The notes under the pieces: model-generated
Told to the model about the DNA's origin: nothing
Seen by the model: only the letters and a program-made list of their open reading frames with translations
The model's database searches: none
Program-made: the position numbers and the translations under genes
NCBI GenBank assembly: GCA_964030475.1
Contig: CAXIPT010000008.1
Coordinates: forward strand, 5,102,290-5,166,289
Length of the DNA: 64,000 bases
DNA from: Tethya wilhelma
Lineage: Eukaryota > Porifera > Demospongiae > Tethyida > Tethyidae
Reading direction: 5' to 3'
Part shown: positions 1 to 10,001 of the stretch, in pieces
Numbering within the stretch: the first letter of the stretch is position 1
How the letters are laid out: the number at the start of each line of letters is the position of its first letter

Positions 1-750
1 AATGAATTTCCAGAGTAATATGGGCTTATAGAGCCTTTCAAAGCTTACTATTTCTTCCAAACCAGCTGCTAAGTCTCTCAAAAGAATCACATCCTGCAAC
101 AATTGCGCGAGAGCATCAATTCAAGAGATAAGAGTTCCAGGACAGATGAAAGCAGCAAGATATGAGAGTTCTGATGGATGGAAGTACCAAGATAATAATA
201 TTTATATACAGTGCTTAACTCTCGAATTATATACCCCTTCGCCTCTGCCTCCCAGTTGACAGCTGTACTGCTACCACAATATTTGGCTTTGACAACAAGC
301 TTACGGTAATCAATGCCTTAGTAAAAGCCTCCCACAATCCGTGCTAGCTGACCAAGCATACGTAAGCACATAGCCAGCTCTATGAAGTATGTACGATAAA
401 TCTACTCACTATCGCAGCCTTGATGGCCTGGGCTTGGTGAGCTTGCACTAAGTTGTGTGCAGACACCACCTACAAATAAAAACAACAGAATGTACTGTAA
501 AAGAAAATAATTTTGAGGCATTATTAATAGCTACTGTCCCTGATGTTGAATACAAAACTTATATAAAACAATGTACAGAGAAATTAAATAACATCTCAAC
601 ACATGTTGAACCGTTCTGTTCTTCTCTTGCCAATGGCTTTGGTAGCGGCACACCACCAGGCATAATGGAAGAGGTGGCCATGCATGTAACACATGATGAA
701 GAGGTACACTTCAAAGCCTGCTTTGAGGGGTCTGGGGAGAGACAGCATAC
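1..750. other. no gene recognised
   Basis: No convincing coding exon, RNA gene or repeat was seen here. Open frames are short and lack paired splice signals or recognisable protein features. Confidence 0.5.
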
Positions 751-753
751 CTC

Positions 754-2389
754 TCAAAAGCCTTCCCTTAGTGGCCTCCACCCCTCGCACTGATATTGCT
801 TGCCACTGAAGATTATCGCTCGGCTGCACTGCCATAACCATGTTGGGGGAAGTTCCAAAAAAGAGTGAGACTGTGTGATGCTACAGAAACACATAAAAAT
901 AAAATTTGTACATGTCTCGTAGGCAATGTAAATAAATATTATTTTTATTACCAGCAACTTTTTTCCAAAAATAAGTGATGTTTTAAAATTATGGGCATAG
1001 CCTGTGTAGTTTAGTTGCCCGTACTGTTTTCTTTTTCTAAAAATGGTCTACCTATGCTAAGATTGTAGTGGTTTGAATTCAGAGAGCTATTCAGAGCAAT
1101 CACTTGCACAACAAAGATATATACTACAGTCTTTTAAATCCAGTCAATTGCACTTTTAAGGCTAGTTTGTATAGAGATGAGCTAAGATAATTATAGTTTT
1201 TCGAGATTATTATAATGTTGCTACATTTAGCATTAAAACATCATAGTCACTCACGTTTGTATTGATGCTCCTTCCTTGACACTCTGGATCCTTCATATAT
1301 GGATGAGGGAAGTCATCTAATGTGTAGAGGAGGGAAGAGTTCTTTTGGAGCTGTATGTGTGCATGTGTAAATGATATTAAATCATTATGATTAATTATTA
1401 TTAGTTTATTGCTCCAAATATAGCTGGTCAGGACTCCAGTCCTTGGATAGGCCTAGCTATTGTCATAATTAAACAGTAGAGTTGTAGGATGGATCAAATT
1501 GGAAAAAAAAAGGAGCAAGAAACAATTTATTACTTCAAGCTATTCTGGGGTATGAATCGGTTTTCTTACAGGTGGCAAGTTGAATCCTGGAAACATTATC
1601 AGAGGAGCTGAGGGGGGAGAAGGTTGTTGGCTCCCTGATTGTCCTGACCCGTCAGGTGGGCTTGTACGAGGAGGAGAGAGATTAAGAGGAGGAGGCTGGT
1701 CAGAGTTCGTGGGCGTGGTCCTAGAGGGGCTGGCCGGTGGTGAGAAGTCTTCTGTTGGCCTATAGTATGCAGAGGTATGGTATAGTACTCATGAAGTCTT
1801 GACTAAACAAATAGTATCAATAATTTCATATTACGTAAAAATAACAAGTGTATACGAATGGGCCATGCTGTAAAAACAAAGGACAAGACTTGGATATTTC
1901 AGTAGATGACTACTTCATTTTCCTTCTCTATTGTGCCTAATAATGTGAACTAATATTATGTGCTTACATATTATCTTCTCTGCCATATCTCTCTTAGCTA
2001 TAGAGGTATGGCCACTATCAAAGATAGTGGCCATTCTAATAATCTGGAGCACGTATAGACTCAAAGGATGTCTCCTTCTCCTTCCCCTCTAGCTTGGCTG
2101 TGATCTGAGGAAATATCAAATAATAATTATAATTTTATTATACTTCATAATAATCTTGAGCTCTTTACTATTTAAATCACAACAACTGCATAGTAACATC
2201 TCTCGCACAGTATAAACGTCTGTCTTGGGGTTGTCATCGATCATTGCTATTTCGTGAGAAGCTTTAACCATGATTATCACTTGGCAAACTGTAATTTACC
2301 AAAGTGTTCAATGAGGAGATCAGCTCGTCCATTTTGACGTCCATCATTGAGAGGACGCAGGTCAGTTTCTGATCCAACTGATCTGTGAT
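754..2389 (-). CDS. possible multi-exon gene, unidentified (partial model)
   Basis: Several stretches on the minus strand look like exons. Segment 2300-2389 (30 codons, coiled-coil-like, starting ITDQLDQKL) is bounded by a cag acceptor and a gtaaat donor. Segment 1570-1759 is proline/serine-rich (63 codons). Segment 1255-1350 (32 codons, including YTLDDFPHPYMKDPE) starts in phase 0, which matches the phase-0 end of the proline-rich exon. Segment 754-827 could be a last exon ending at a TGA (stop on + bases 754-756). A further piece at about 2050-2104 opens with ITAKLEGKEKE, but I found no donor of the right phase. I do not recognise the protein. The splice sites and phase agreement argue that it is real; the full model, the start and the 5' end are unresolved. 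Confidence 0.35.
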
Positions 2390-2789
2390 CTGTGGAAATA
2401 TTAGTAAAAAAATAATGATTTAGCTATTACAATGACCAGTATATATAATGTAATGTTCTATAAGCAATCTGGTTGGTTCGTACTGTAGCTGGGCAATTAT
2501 TATATTTGCATGAACATCAACTTACTATAATTATATACATGAATTTAGCATCCCATGACTCCTCCTCCCGGCTCTGATGGCTGCACCGCAACTACCATGT
2601 TTTGTTGGGTTTTTAAAATACAGACAATGTGTGATGCTACTGTAACAGTGATTGACAAATGAAAACAAGCAGTTCAACTTTGTGTGTGTGTGTATACGTA
2701 CGTAATACTAGCTGTAATAGTTGCTATGATTGCTACATACACATGATTACGTTAGAATCGATACTGCCCAGCTCAAAAAGAACCACCGG

Positions 2790-3180
2790 GACCGTGAGGT
2801 ACACTTCTGAGAGACACTGAGGGTGACTCACCAATGACCGATGGTGGCACTGAGAACCGAGCAGAACACTGAGGTGCAGGCTCTAGGACCGTGAGGCACA
2901 CTTCTATTAAAGCTCGGAGACACTGAAGGCGACTCGTCAATGACCGACGCTCAGGACCGTGAGGCACACTTCTCTAAAGAGGCACTGAGGGCGACTCACC
3001 AATGACCGACGGTGGCAGAACACTGAGGTGCAGGGCCTGAGGCGGCTCTGGGACCGTGAGGCACACTTCTAACAGACACTGAGGACGACTCGCCAATGAC
3101 CGACGGTGGTAGAACACTGGCAAGCTCCGGGAAGGTGCAGGCACACTTCTCTGAAGAGGCACTGAGAGCGATTCGCCAAT
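2790..3180. repeat. degenerate minisatellite
   Basis: The motif gaccgtgaggcacacttct and its variants recur near 2790, 2887, 2955, 3052 and 3131. They are separated by variants of a segment containing cactgagggcgactcacc and aatgaccgacggtgg. Spacing is irregular (about 68-97 bp), so this is a decayed tandem array. The minus-strand open frames across it are by-products of the repeat. Confidence 0.75.
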
Positions 3181-3234
3181 CAACAGTCTAGTCTTGGTAA
3201 ACTCGGAATTAGTCTCGTGAGCTAGCCAGACGTA

Positions 3235-4049
3235 AGGTAACACGGGGTAATTTCGGTCACTCTTCAGCTAGTTGAAATTCGAAGCAATATATCTTCTTCA
3301 CTAGACGGTCCAACTTCTTCCTGGGCCTGCGTGAGGTACTACACTATGTTAGTATCTTGCAGCAAAAAACTTGACGTGATCACTTGCTTCTAAGTGGAAA
3401 ATCTTTCGTGGTTTACAATCCTCGTTCAAAATTCGTAAAAATTGATTTTTGGGGGTATTTTCGGTCACCCAGTGAAGATGAGCTCAGCAACTGCCATGAG
3501 TCAGAATTTGCGAACCATATGCCCCCACATTAGTTTGTTGGCCTGTTTAGATTACTATGAAAAAATGAGATAATATATAGCAGCATTTCTTTGTTTGTAT
3601 TTTTGTATTGTTCTGAGCTGTCATAATTTCGAAATTTTCGCCATTGTTCTATTTTGCGATAACATACGGTACTGAGACTTTGACCTCCCGCTACCAGACT
3701 GCAGCACCAGTACAAGAAAGTAGGAGTGTAGTAATACCTGAAAGGACTGGAGATTATTGTAGTGCTGTCATATTGCCGCTGCTGCCCTTCGTTTGAGAAG
3801 GAGAGCTAAAGTGCTGAAGTTTTGGTAGATTGTGGCGCTTTTGCAAACAAGACTACAAGGAACATTATTTACTGTCCCGTCTAGAACAAACAACGATGAA
3901 CTAGAACAAGGGAGCTAGAGACAGCTGAGTAGTGCCACAGTATGTGGAACACTTCAGCTTTGAGCAAAAGTCCTCTGTCTGTAGCTGAGAGTGATTTGTT
4001 TACAAAGTGACCGGAAATAAACCGTGACCGAAATTACCCCGTTTTACCT
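3235..4049. mobile_element. 815-bp terminal-inverted-repeat element with TA target duplication (MITE)
   Basis: The left end at 3235 (aggtaacacggggtaatttc, continuing ggtcac) is mirrored at the right end (3' arm ending 4049, gaccgaaattaccccgtttt then acct) with one mismatch over about 26 bp. Both ends abut a TA dinucleotide (3233-3234 and 4050-4051), the target duplication typical of Tc1/mariner-type elements. No transposase frame is present, so it would be non-autonomous. An internal partial copy of the terminal motif (tttcggtcaccc) occurs near 3460. Confidence 0.75.
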
Positions 4050-5320
4050 TATTCCTAGTTCACGCGCGGCAACTTGAACTGGCCAAAATGAGTCACTTGG
4101 CAAGTATCACTCAAAATACTTCGGGTTTTGATGACGTTGATTGCATCAGCTCTAGCTCTATAATTATGCAGGAAAAAAATGTTAATTGAGCGGGGATTTC
4201 ATGAATTCAAGTACGAGCCGAGACCTTGTCATTAAGCCTCGGCGCGTGCGTAGCACGTGCAGAGGATTACGGTAGTCGTTTTGTCCGTCTGTCTGTCTGT
4301 CTGTCCCATCGAAATCTCAAGAAAGACAGCTCTAGCGAAAAAATGAATGGTACTTACGTTCATAAAAATGAATGATCTTGTAAAATTACATTTTCTGCTC
4401 TCCAAAACACTAGTTGCTGAGATTTGAAGCTTTTGTGCTTCTTTGAGCGCTTAGCTTCGAGACCACGCCTATTATTCTAGTGTGCGTTATCTAGAATTCA
4501 GTAATGCTCACTGCCTGATCTGAAGCATGAAGATGCAGTGCTGCTGCTGCTGCTGCTGTTACGTTGGCCATTGTTGTTTGGCAAGACAGACAGGGGTTGG
4601 CTGCTTTCTATGTAAGCATACTGTCATATATAGATCATTTCAGTGTGGCTGGCTATTGGCTGTATGGCCACTACTCAGCAGCTCAGTGTGCTCCGCCCAA
4701 TATTTTGTTCCCACACCAGCTGATCACTCTAGTAGTAGGTTAGTTGTGTGTTTTGTATCAATGCTCCCAGGCTGACTGGCATAGCTTCATACTAGCTACA
4801 GCTGAGCATTCAATTTGCAAGTACTACAAGCGTTAATTGAGTATATTTCTAAACAGAGGTAACTCAGGTTTGAATATTCTAATTAGGCTGACCACAGCTC
4901 AATACATCTGTAGTTGCAGCAGGCTAGAATTTGCTAGGCTGACACCTCTCAGTGGACCGTGCTGGTCATAGGCCACGCATACATGTTTAGTTGTGCGTGC
5001 TAGTTGGGTGCGCCGAGGCTTGTGCACCTTGGTGCTTTCATTATGACTGTGCTAGCGCTGCACGATCAAGGGGTTGATGAGATGGTTGGTTGGATGATGA
5101 GGTCATGCATTCATGTACGGTTGTGCATCATGCTAGTTGATTGCGCCGAGGCTTATGCTGCAGTTATGCACCTTGGTGCCTTCATTTTATACTTTTTTTT
5201 CAAATTTGCATGGAGGCAATCTTCAGCGGAGACTCAGTAGTCAGTTTCTAGGTAAATTATCTACAAACTGAGTACCAACCACCAACCACCATGTAATAAT
5301 TCTATAAGATGCTGAATAAC
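4050..5320. repeat. intergenic, GC-rich repeat-like patch and (GTCT)n
   Basis: No gene seen. Bases 4215-4330 are locally GC-rich, with an imperfect palindrome (gcgcgtgcgtagcacgtgc) followed by a short gtctgtctgtct microsatellite. This looks like a dispersed genomic repeat, but copy number cannot be judged from one window. The remainder is AT-rich with no splice-supported exon. A (CTG)n run at about 4537-4557 gives a short polycysteine frame of no evident significance. Confidence 0.4.
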
Positions 5321-5419
5321 AATTACAGCGGAGCCAACTGATGAGTCCCACCGCTATGAAAAATGAGGGACGAAAGGTATACTATTATTTCACCCTTTAG
5401 GGCCAAGTGCACTGTAAAT
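5321..5419 (+). ncRNA. hammerhead ribozyme-like motif (type I candidate)
   Basis: The three invariant blocks occur in order: CTGATGA (5338-5344), a 5-bp stem II GTCCC/GGGAC (5345-5349 / 5367-5371, 17-nt loop), and GAAA (5372-5375). Downstream, AAAGG can pair with CCTTT, which places a CTT cleavage triplet before TAGGGCC. The outer part of stem I is TTACAG (5323-5328) with CTGTAA (5412-5417), giving a closed type I fold with an internal loop. Weak points are an A.A mismatch near the core and a very short stem III. Hammerheads of this kind are known in animal retrozymes, satellites and Penelope-like elements. Activity is inferred, not shown. Confidence 0.5.
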
Positions 5420-5633
5420 TTTTAGCAACCTCAGATTAAATGCCTACGAATTCACTGAGCTCATTATCCCATCCACTGATCATGAGTAATTTATTTCAAG
5501 TTCAGTAATAATAATTATTAAGCTCAAATTTTAGCTTAACTGAGTTTAGTTTATTTATACGCATTCAAGCTTGATATGTATGGATCCCACTGCATGGATT
5601 CTTGGCCCTAAAGTGGTATTATAATAGTATACC
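5376..5633. repeat. short inverted-repeat element (258 bp)
   Basis: Left arm 5376-5407 (ggtatactattat ... ctttagggccaag) is imperfectly mirrored by right arm 5601-5633 (cttggccctaaag ... ataatagtatacc). The arms are about 32 bp with a few mismatches in the middle. No coding capacity and no clear target duplication. The left arm overlaps the 3' half of the hammerhead-like fold. Confidence 0.6.
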
Positions 5634-5704
5634 TATTGGCTATGCAAAGTTTTGTCAGAACATTATCATACTTTATCACTTAACTTGCTCACTGTATGTG
5701 TACG

Positions 5705-5705
5705 T

Positions 5706-5757
<52 letters not shown>
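5705..5757. repeat. (GT)n microsatellite
   Basis: Uninterrupted GT dinucleotides after one early imperfection. The surrounding 5.63-6.29 kb contains no recognised gene. Confidence 0.95.
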
Positions 5758-5759
<2 letters not shown>

Positions 5760-6294
5760 ATGTGAGCGAGCTATATATCTATAGTACTCTCCCTAGCTGT
5801 CAATAGCCTATTATAATTGTCTCTCCAGATGCAGCAGGCTGCTATCAATTATATGATGAGGCTTCTTTGAATGGTTGATAGCTACCGGTACATATGGCCT
5901 TTAAATTCATGATGCATTAACCTCGCGGGAGGCCAGCCTCTCTGTCTGACCAGAGTGGGTGCGTGCATGAGACTACATGATGAGGTGCATGGTTCAGCTT
6001 GAAGTTGTTTTGAAATGTATTGTCCCTGCAGTGATGAGAGCAATATACTATAGGCTAGCCACTATAATATTATGTTGTGCATTGACAATTTGTTGAGTTC
6101 TGGGAACTAAAATGAGATGATATAATTGTACCTATCAAGGTATACCAAATGTATTGAACCACATCTACACCCACTTGACCCAAGGACTCCATCCACTACA
6201 TTAAAACAACTTCCTAACAATTATAAATAAATTAAGTACACAATATGAGCTGCCTACTCATTGTAAAATCAACAAACTTGCCTGCAAGAACAAG

Positions 6295-6302
6295 TATAAA
6301 AG
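6295..6302 (+). promoter_or_regulatory. TATA box of the secreted-protein gene
   Basis: TATAAAAG lies about 73 bp upstream of the ATG at 6375. Distance and context fit a core promoter with a short 5' UTR. Inference from motif and spacing only. Confidence 0.45.
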
Positions 6303-6374
6303 CTTGACATATAAGTCACCAAAACACAAGCAAAGCAAAAAAAAAAAACCAACGACAAAAACAACTCGATAATC

Positions 6375-7271
6375 ATGGTCTGGAAAGGTTTGCTTCTGCT
6401 CGTATGCTCTGTTACAGTAGTGCAGCTTCAAGCAGCTGCCAACATCGAACCTATCATTGTGGACGGGGAATCGTGCATTACAAGAAAAGAGGTAGAAAAT
6501 TTGATAGAAAATCAAACCAACACTCTTACCGATCTCCTTCGATCTGAGATCCAAATGCTCAGAGCTGACCTTGTTCCAGAGGAAATTGTAGACAAAACTC
6601 CAGAAATAGACTACAATGCTACAGGAACACAAGTGGCAAACCTGGACATGACTAACACAAGTCATCAATGTCCCTCTGGATTCAGACAACTGTCATCTCC
6701 AAGAAGCTGTGGTGGTGGTGGCCGTGGATGCACATCAACTACCTTTCCAGTCAATGGATCTCAATACTCTAGAGTCTGTGGAAGAGTCAAAGCCTACCAA
6801 TATGCCTCTGCAGATGGTTTTGCTGCCTACTACGACAGCCGATACTGGGACCCTCTTACAATTGACGATGCCTATGTTGATGGAGTAAGTATAACTCATG
6901 GCCAATCACCAAGACAACACATCTGGACATTTTCAACCGGTCTGATACAAGGCTACACTACCTCTAACGCTTGCCCATGCTCTACTGATAGGCCATTCCG
7001 TGGATCCATTCCACCGTTTGTGGGGCAAGACTACTTCTGCGAGAGTGCAAGTCACAGTGGATGGGAATATCGGCTGTATCGTGAAAACCCTCTCTGGGAT
7101 GGACAGGGCTGTGCTAGAGGTAGCACCTGCTGCTCTTTCAACAAACCACCGTGGTTTTGTAAGCAGCTACCTCAACCCACTACTGACGATATTGAGCTGC
7201 GAGTGTGTTTAAATAGTCCCACTAGTGATGAGGACATACAACTTGAAATTGTTGAACTCTACATCCAGTAA
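6375..7271 (+). CDS. secreted cysteine-rich protein, unnamed family
   Basis: Intronless, 298 residues. The N-terminus has a signal peptide (hydrophobic core at residues 4-20, ending LQAAA). Residues about 30-70 are acidic and heptad-like, a short coiled coil that may oligomerise the chain. From about residue 98 to the end there is a compact domain with at least 13 cysteines, including motifs CPSGFRQL, GRVKAYQ, YVDGVSITHG, HIWTFSTGL, CPCST and a CCSFN cluster followed by PPWFCKQL, and closing with IELRVC and a C-terminal EIVELYIQ. From memory, proteins with this VDGVSITHG-HIWTF-CPC pattern are numerous in sponges and other early-branching animals, but I know no established function or domain name. 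It is probably extracellular; a binding or matrix role is a guess. Confidence 0.8.
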   Translation: MVWKGLLLLVCSVTVVQLQAAANIEPIIVDGESCITRKEVENLIENQTNTLTDLLRSEIQMLRADLVPEEIVDKTPEIDYNATGTQVANLDMTNTSHQCPSGFRQLSSPRSCGGGGRGCTSTTFPVNGSQYSRVCGRVKAYQYASADGFAAYYDSRYWDPLTIDDAYVDGVSITHGQSPRQHIWTFSTGLIQGYTTSNACPCSTDRPFRGSIPPFVGQDYFCESASHSGWEYRLYRENPLWDGQGCARGSTCCSFNKPPWFCKQLPQPTTDDIELRVCLNSPTSDEDIQLEIVELYIQ

Positions 7272-7449
7272 AGTACTGTTGAATTAGCTATTGAATGAAC
7301 ACTGATTAAACTGTTGAATTAGCTATTGAGTGAACACTAATTACATTTAGACTTTGTATATTGATAGTACAAGAACAAGAGTAGATCATAGGCCTATTTT
7401 TGATTGTTGTTTGTTTCCTGACTACTAAAAATTGAAGTATTGTTACATT

Positions 7450-9013
7450 TTACTTGGTTCTTTTTGGACTAGGAGTTTCATCATTTGGTTCGTGTTTTCT
7501 CTTCATCCCAGCACAACTGCTCTCACCTCTATCATGACCTCTGACCTCCTCCGACTCCCAGAGGGCACTACGAACAAACCTCTTAGCAGCAGCTGCATTT
7601 AATTTAGGCTGAACTGGACCAGAGAGAAAGATAAAATATGCCACTTGAAACAACCACCATAATGTATGTATGTATGTATGTATGTATGTCAGAAATCTTC
7701 TGAGAGCTGGTTAAGTTTAATACCTGCTTTTTGCTTGTCGCTGATAAGTTTTGCTCTTTGCATTGCCTTCTGGACTCGTTCCTGCAATGTATACAAAATA
7801 TAATATACTTGCAGTGAACTGATGGTATACTGATAAGTAAATGCACACTCACAAAATTTAATACACACAAGCAGTGAATAAATGTTCAACAGCTACAATG
7901 GACCAGCATTCTTACCAGCTCACGCTTCACAAGATGTGTCTTTGGGTTGACCCCCTGAGTTGCTAGATAGACTGGAATTAGACAATAGCATCAATACAAG
8001 TACTTTGCAGCATCCATGCTTGGAGACCCTTACCCCAGAAGAGAGTGTTGACTGCATATGTCAGAAGCAGTATGTGGGATGAATTGTCCAATGGACTGAG
8101 CTACAAGATAGATGATAAAGTGTTAACTTGAAAGGCTCGTATGATATTTGAAAATCATTTATAGAGCATTTGACACTGATCTGACCATAAATCTACAGAT
8201 CTGACACATTCCAAGTGCTAGCTTAGTCTCGCGTAGCCAGACCCCTTTCGCTCCGCCTATATGGCTCCGCGGGAAAAGGGGTCTGGTGTATCTAGCATCA
8301 AAAAGTTGTGCAGAGGCCAGGAATTTCGGCCTGACCAATGAAATCACAGAACACGTAATTATCGCTCTGGGATTGATCAATAGCTTCCATGCGCGTTAAA
8401 TAGAAACAACGCACAACGGAGTTTTCAAGTGAAATTGCTAGAAGAACAGAGAACCATCCACAAAATTCAGAAGCAACAGCTAAGCTAGGGTGCCAGGCCT
8501 TGACACAGGTACGAATGAAAGCCGTGTTGTCGTTTTTGAGCGTGAGAGAAGCGTATAGGTCTTTTTGAAAAGTCCGTCGGCTCTTAGACCAAAAATACGG
8601 ATTTTTAGCGATGGCAGATCTTTCAACAGCTTATAGCAACCTAGAGCAGCTAACGCTGCCATGGTCTACTCCGTCAAGAGTGAGAAATAGGCTCGAGAAG
8701 ACTACATTTTACTTACCCCACCCAAAAAATTGAAAAATTTTCCATAATAATTGCATTCCATTTGCACAGCTTTTTGATGCGAGATACACCAGACCCCTTT
8801 TCCCGCGGAGCCATATAGGCGGAGCGAAAGGGGTCTGGCTACGCGAGACTAGTGCTAGCTATTTTAACAACACACCTTTTCTTCGAGTTGAAGTCTGCTG
8901 ACTGCCATCACAGGCTTCAGTAGTCTCTCAATACTGGCCAGTGCTTGATGACAGGACGTGCATTGCTCCTCCAATTCGTCAGGAAGAACATCATCTGCTT
9001 CATGCTCAGCCAT
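7450..9013 (-). CDS. C1D: C1D nuclear nucleic-acid-binding / exosome cofactor
   Basis: Five exons on the minus strand: 8876-9013, 8034-8100, 7916-7971, 7724-7781, 7450-7613; 160 residues. The Sas10/Utp3/C1D helical domain shows VMAVSRLQLEEK early, LLLTYAVNTLFWVYLATQG at the exon 2/3 join, the HLVKRELERVQKAM segment, and NAAAAKRFVRSALWE near the end, in the same order and spacing as vertebrate C1D. The tail is basic (PSPKRTK). C1D recruits the nuclear exosome and Rrp6/Mtr4 for rRNA processing and also binds DNA. It shares an 87-bp divergent promoter with the WTAP-like copy starting at 9101. Intron 1 (8101-8875) carries a Mutator-like element. Exon 5 uses the acceptor before TTCAG; the next AG would give an immediate stop. 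Confidence 0.9.
8224..8851. mobile_element. Mutator-like non-autonomous TIR element inside C1D intron 1
   Basis: About 88-bp terminal inverted repeats run 8224-8311 and 8764-8851 (outer end tagtctcgcgtagccagacc), nearly identical. The element is flanked by a 9-bp direct duplication, gtgctagct, at 8215-8223 and 8852-8860. Long TIRs plus a 9-bp target duplication fit MULE-type transposition. The roughly 450-bp interior has no transposase; a 60-codon minus-strand frame (8480-8662) is not recognisable. The right TIR coincides with the left breakpoint of the downstream tandem duplication. Confidence 0.75.
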
Positions 9014-9100
9014 CGTTTAATATTTCTTGACGATCTGTCGAATAATTAGACCAGATATCTTATTCGGTCAGTGGGTGGACCCTGGATAATTGGCAAAGAA
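9014..9100. promoter_or_regulatory. 87-bp divergent promoter C1D / WTAP (copy A)
   Basis: Only 87 bp separate the C1D start codon (minus, 9011-9013) from the WTAP-like start codon (plus, 9101), so both must use this interval or the flanking UTR. An apparently identical copy lies at 11302-11388. No TATA box is evident. Confidence 0.65.
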
Positions 9101-9957
9101 ATGGCGGAAAAACTAGGTAAAGTGTTTGCACGTCGTTGTATGCGATCTGTATGTGTAGCTTTGATCCATTAGTAATAATCATAGCTGTATGCATTGTCGC
9201 TGTCCCCGTGTGGCTTATAAAAAGAGAGATATCGTTTATAGTTTATTCTAATTGAAGCACACCCGACGTGTTCCTCTTACAAAATTTATCGTGATGCATT
9301 CAACTGTTTCAGGCAAGCGTAAAAGAAGCAGCTCTCCAAATGAAACAGTCAAAGAGAGAAAAAGAGTAAGACAGATCCTTTGTGCTTGTGATCAAGATTG
9401 TGCAAACAAAATTAATTTTGTCAGCTTGTGTACAGATGATAAGATCCTCAATTTCTTCTCGTCCAGATAAAGCTCTCCTCCGGTGATATCAGAGACATGA
9501 GCCGTGATAAAATCATCTCCAGGTAATAGAACATGCCCGCTCTGATATATACTAGTTATGATGGTGTATGTACATATATGTGTGTGTGTGTGTATGTGTT
9601 CAGGTGGAAGGAACAAGATGCCTACATTGATCAGCTCCTCTCGAAGCTGGAGGCATCTGGAGCAGATGAGGTGGCAAAGTTAAAAGAATCAGAGAACAAA
9701 CTTCAGTTGCAGCTCCAAGAGTCGGCAAGAAGAGAGAACGTTTTGAATATGAGATTAGCTACAAAACAGCAAGAGATGCAAAACTTGGTGGTAAGCTGCT
9801 AGTCTCGGACTGCATGTTTGTTTGTAACATCTTTGTTGTTAAATGACATCAAATTTTGTATGTGAACACTCATCTTTAGCATAACAACATTTTGAGAGTT
9901 TTTTTGTGCTAGCATGTATGTAGACCAGTCCAATGACTCTCCTCCATTACACACACA

Positions 9958-10001
<44 letters not shown>

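Noticed and set aside
455..793. 112-codon frame on the plus strand
   Set aside because: No recognisable domain, low-complexity end, and it overlaps a better-supported minus-strand exon candidate.
2773..3243. Minus-strand frames with PSVIGESPSV repeats
   Set aside because: They are translations of the degenerate minisatellite, with no start or splice context.
8480..8662. Small gene inside the Mutator-like element
   Set aside because: A 60-codon frame with no homology that I recognise and no splice or start context; probably chance.
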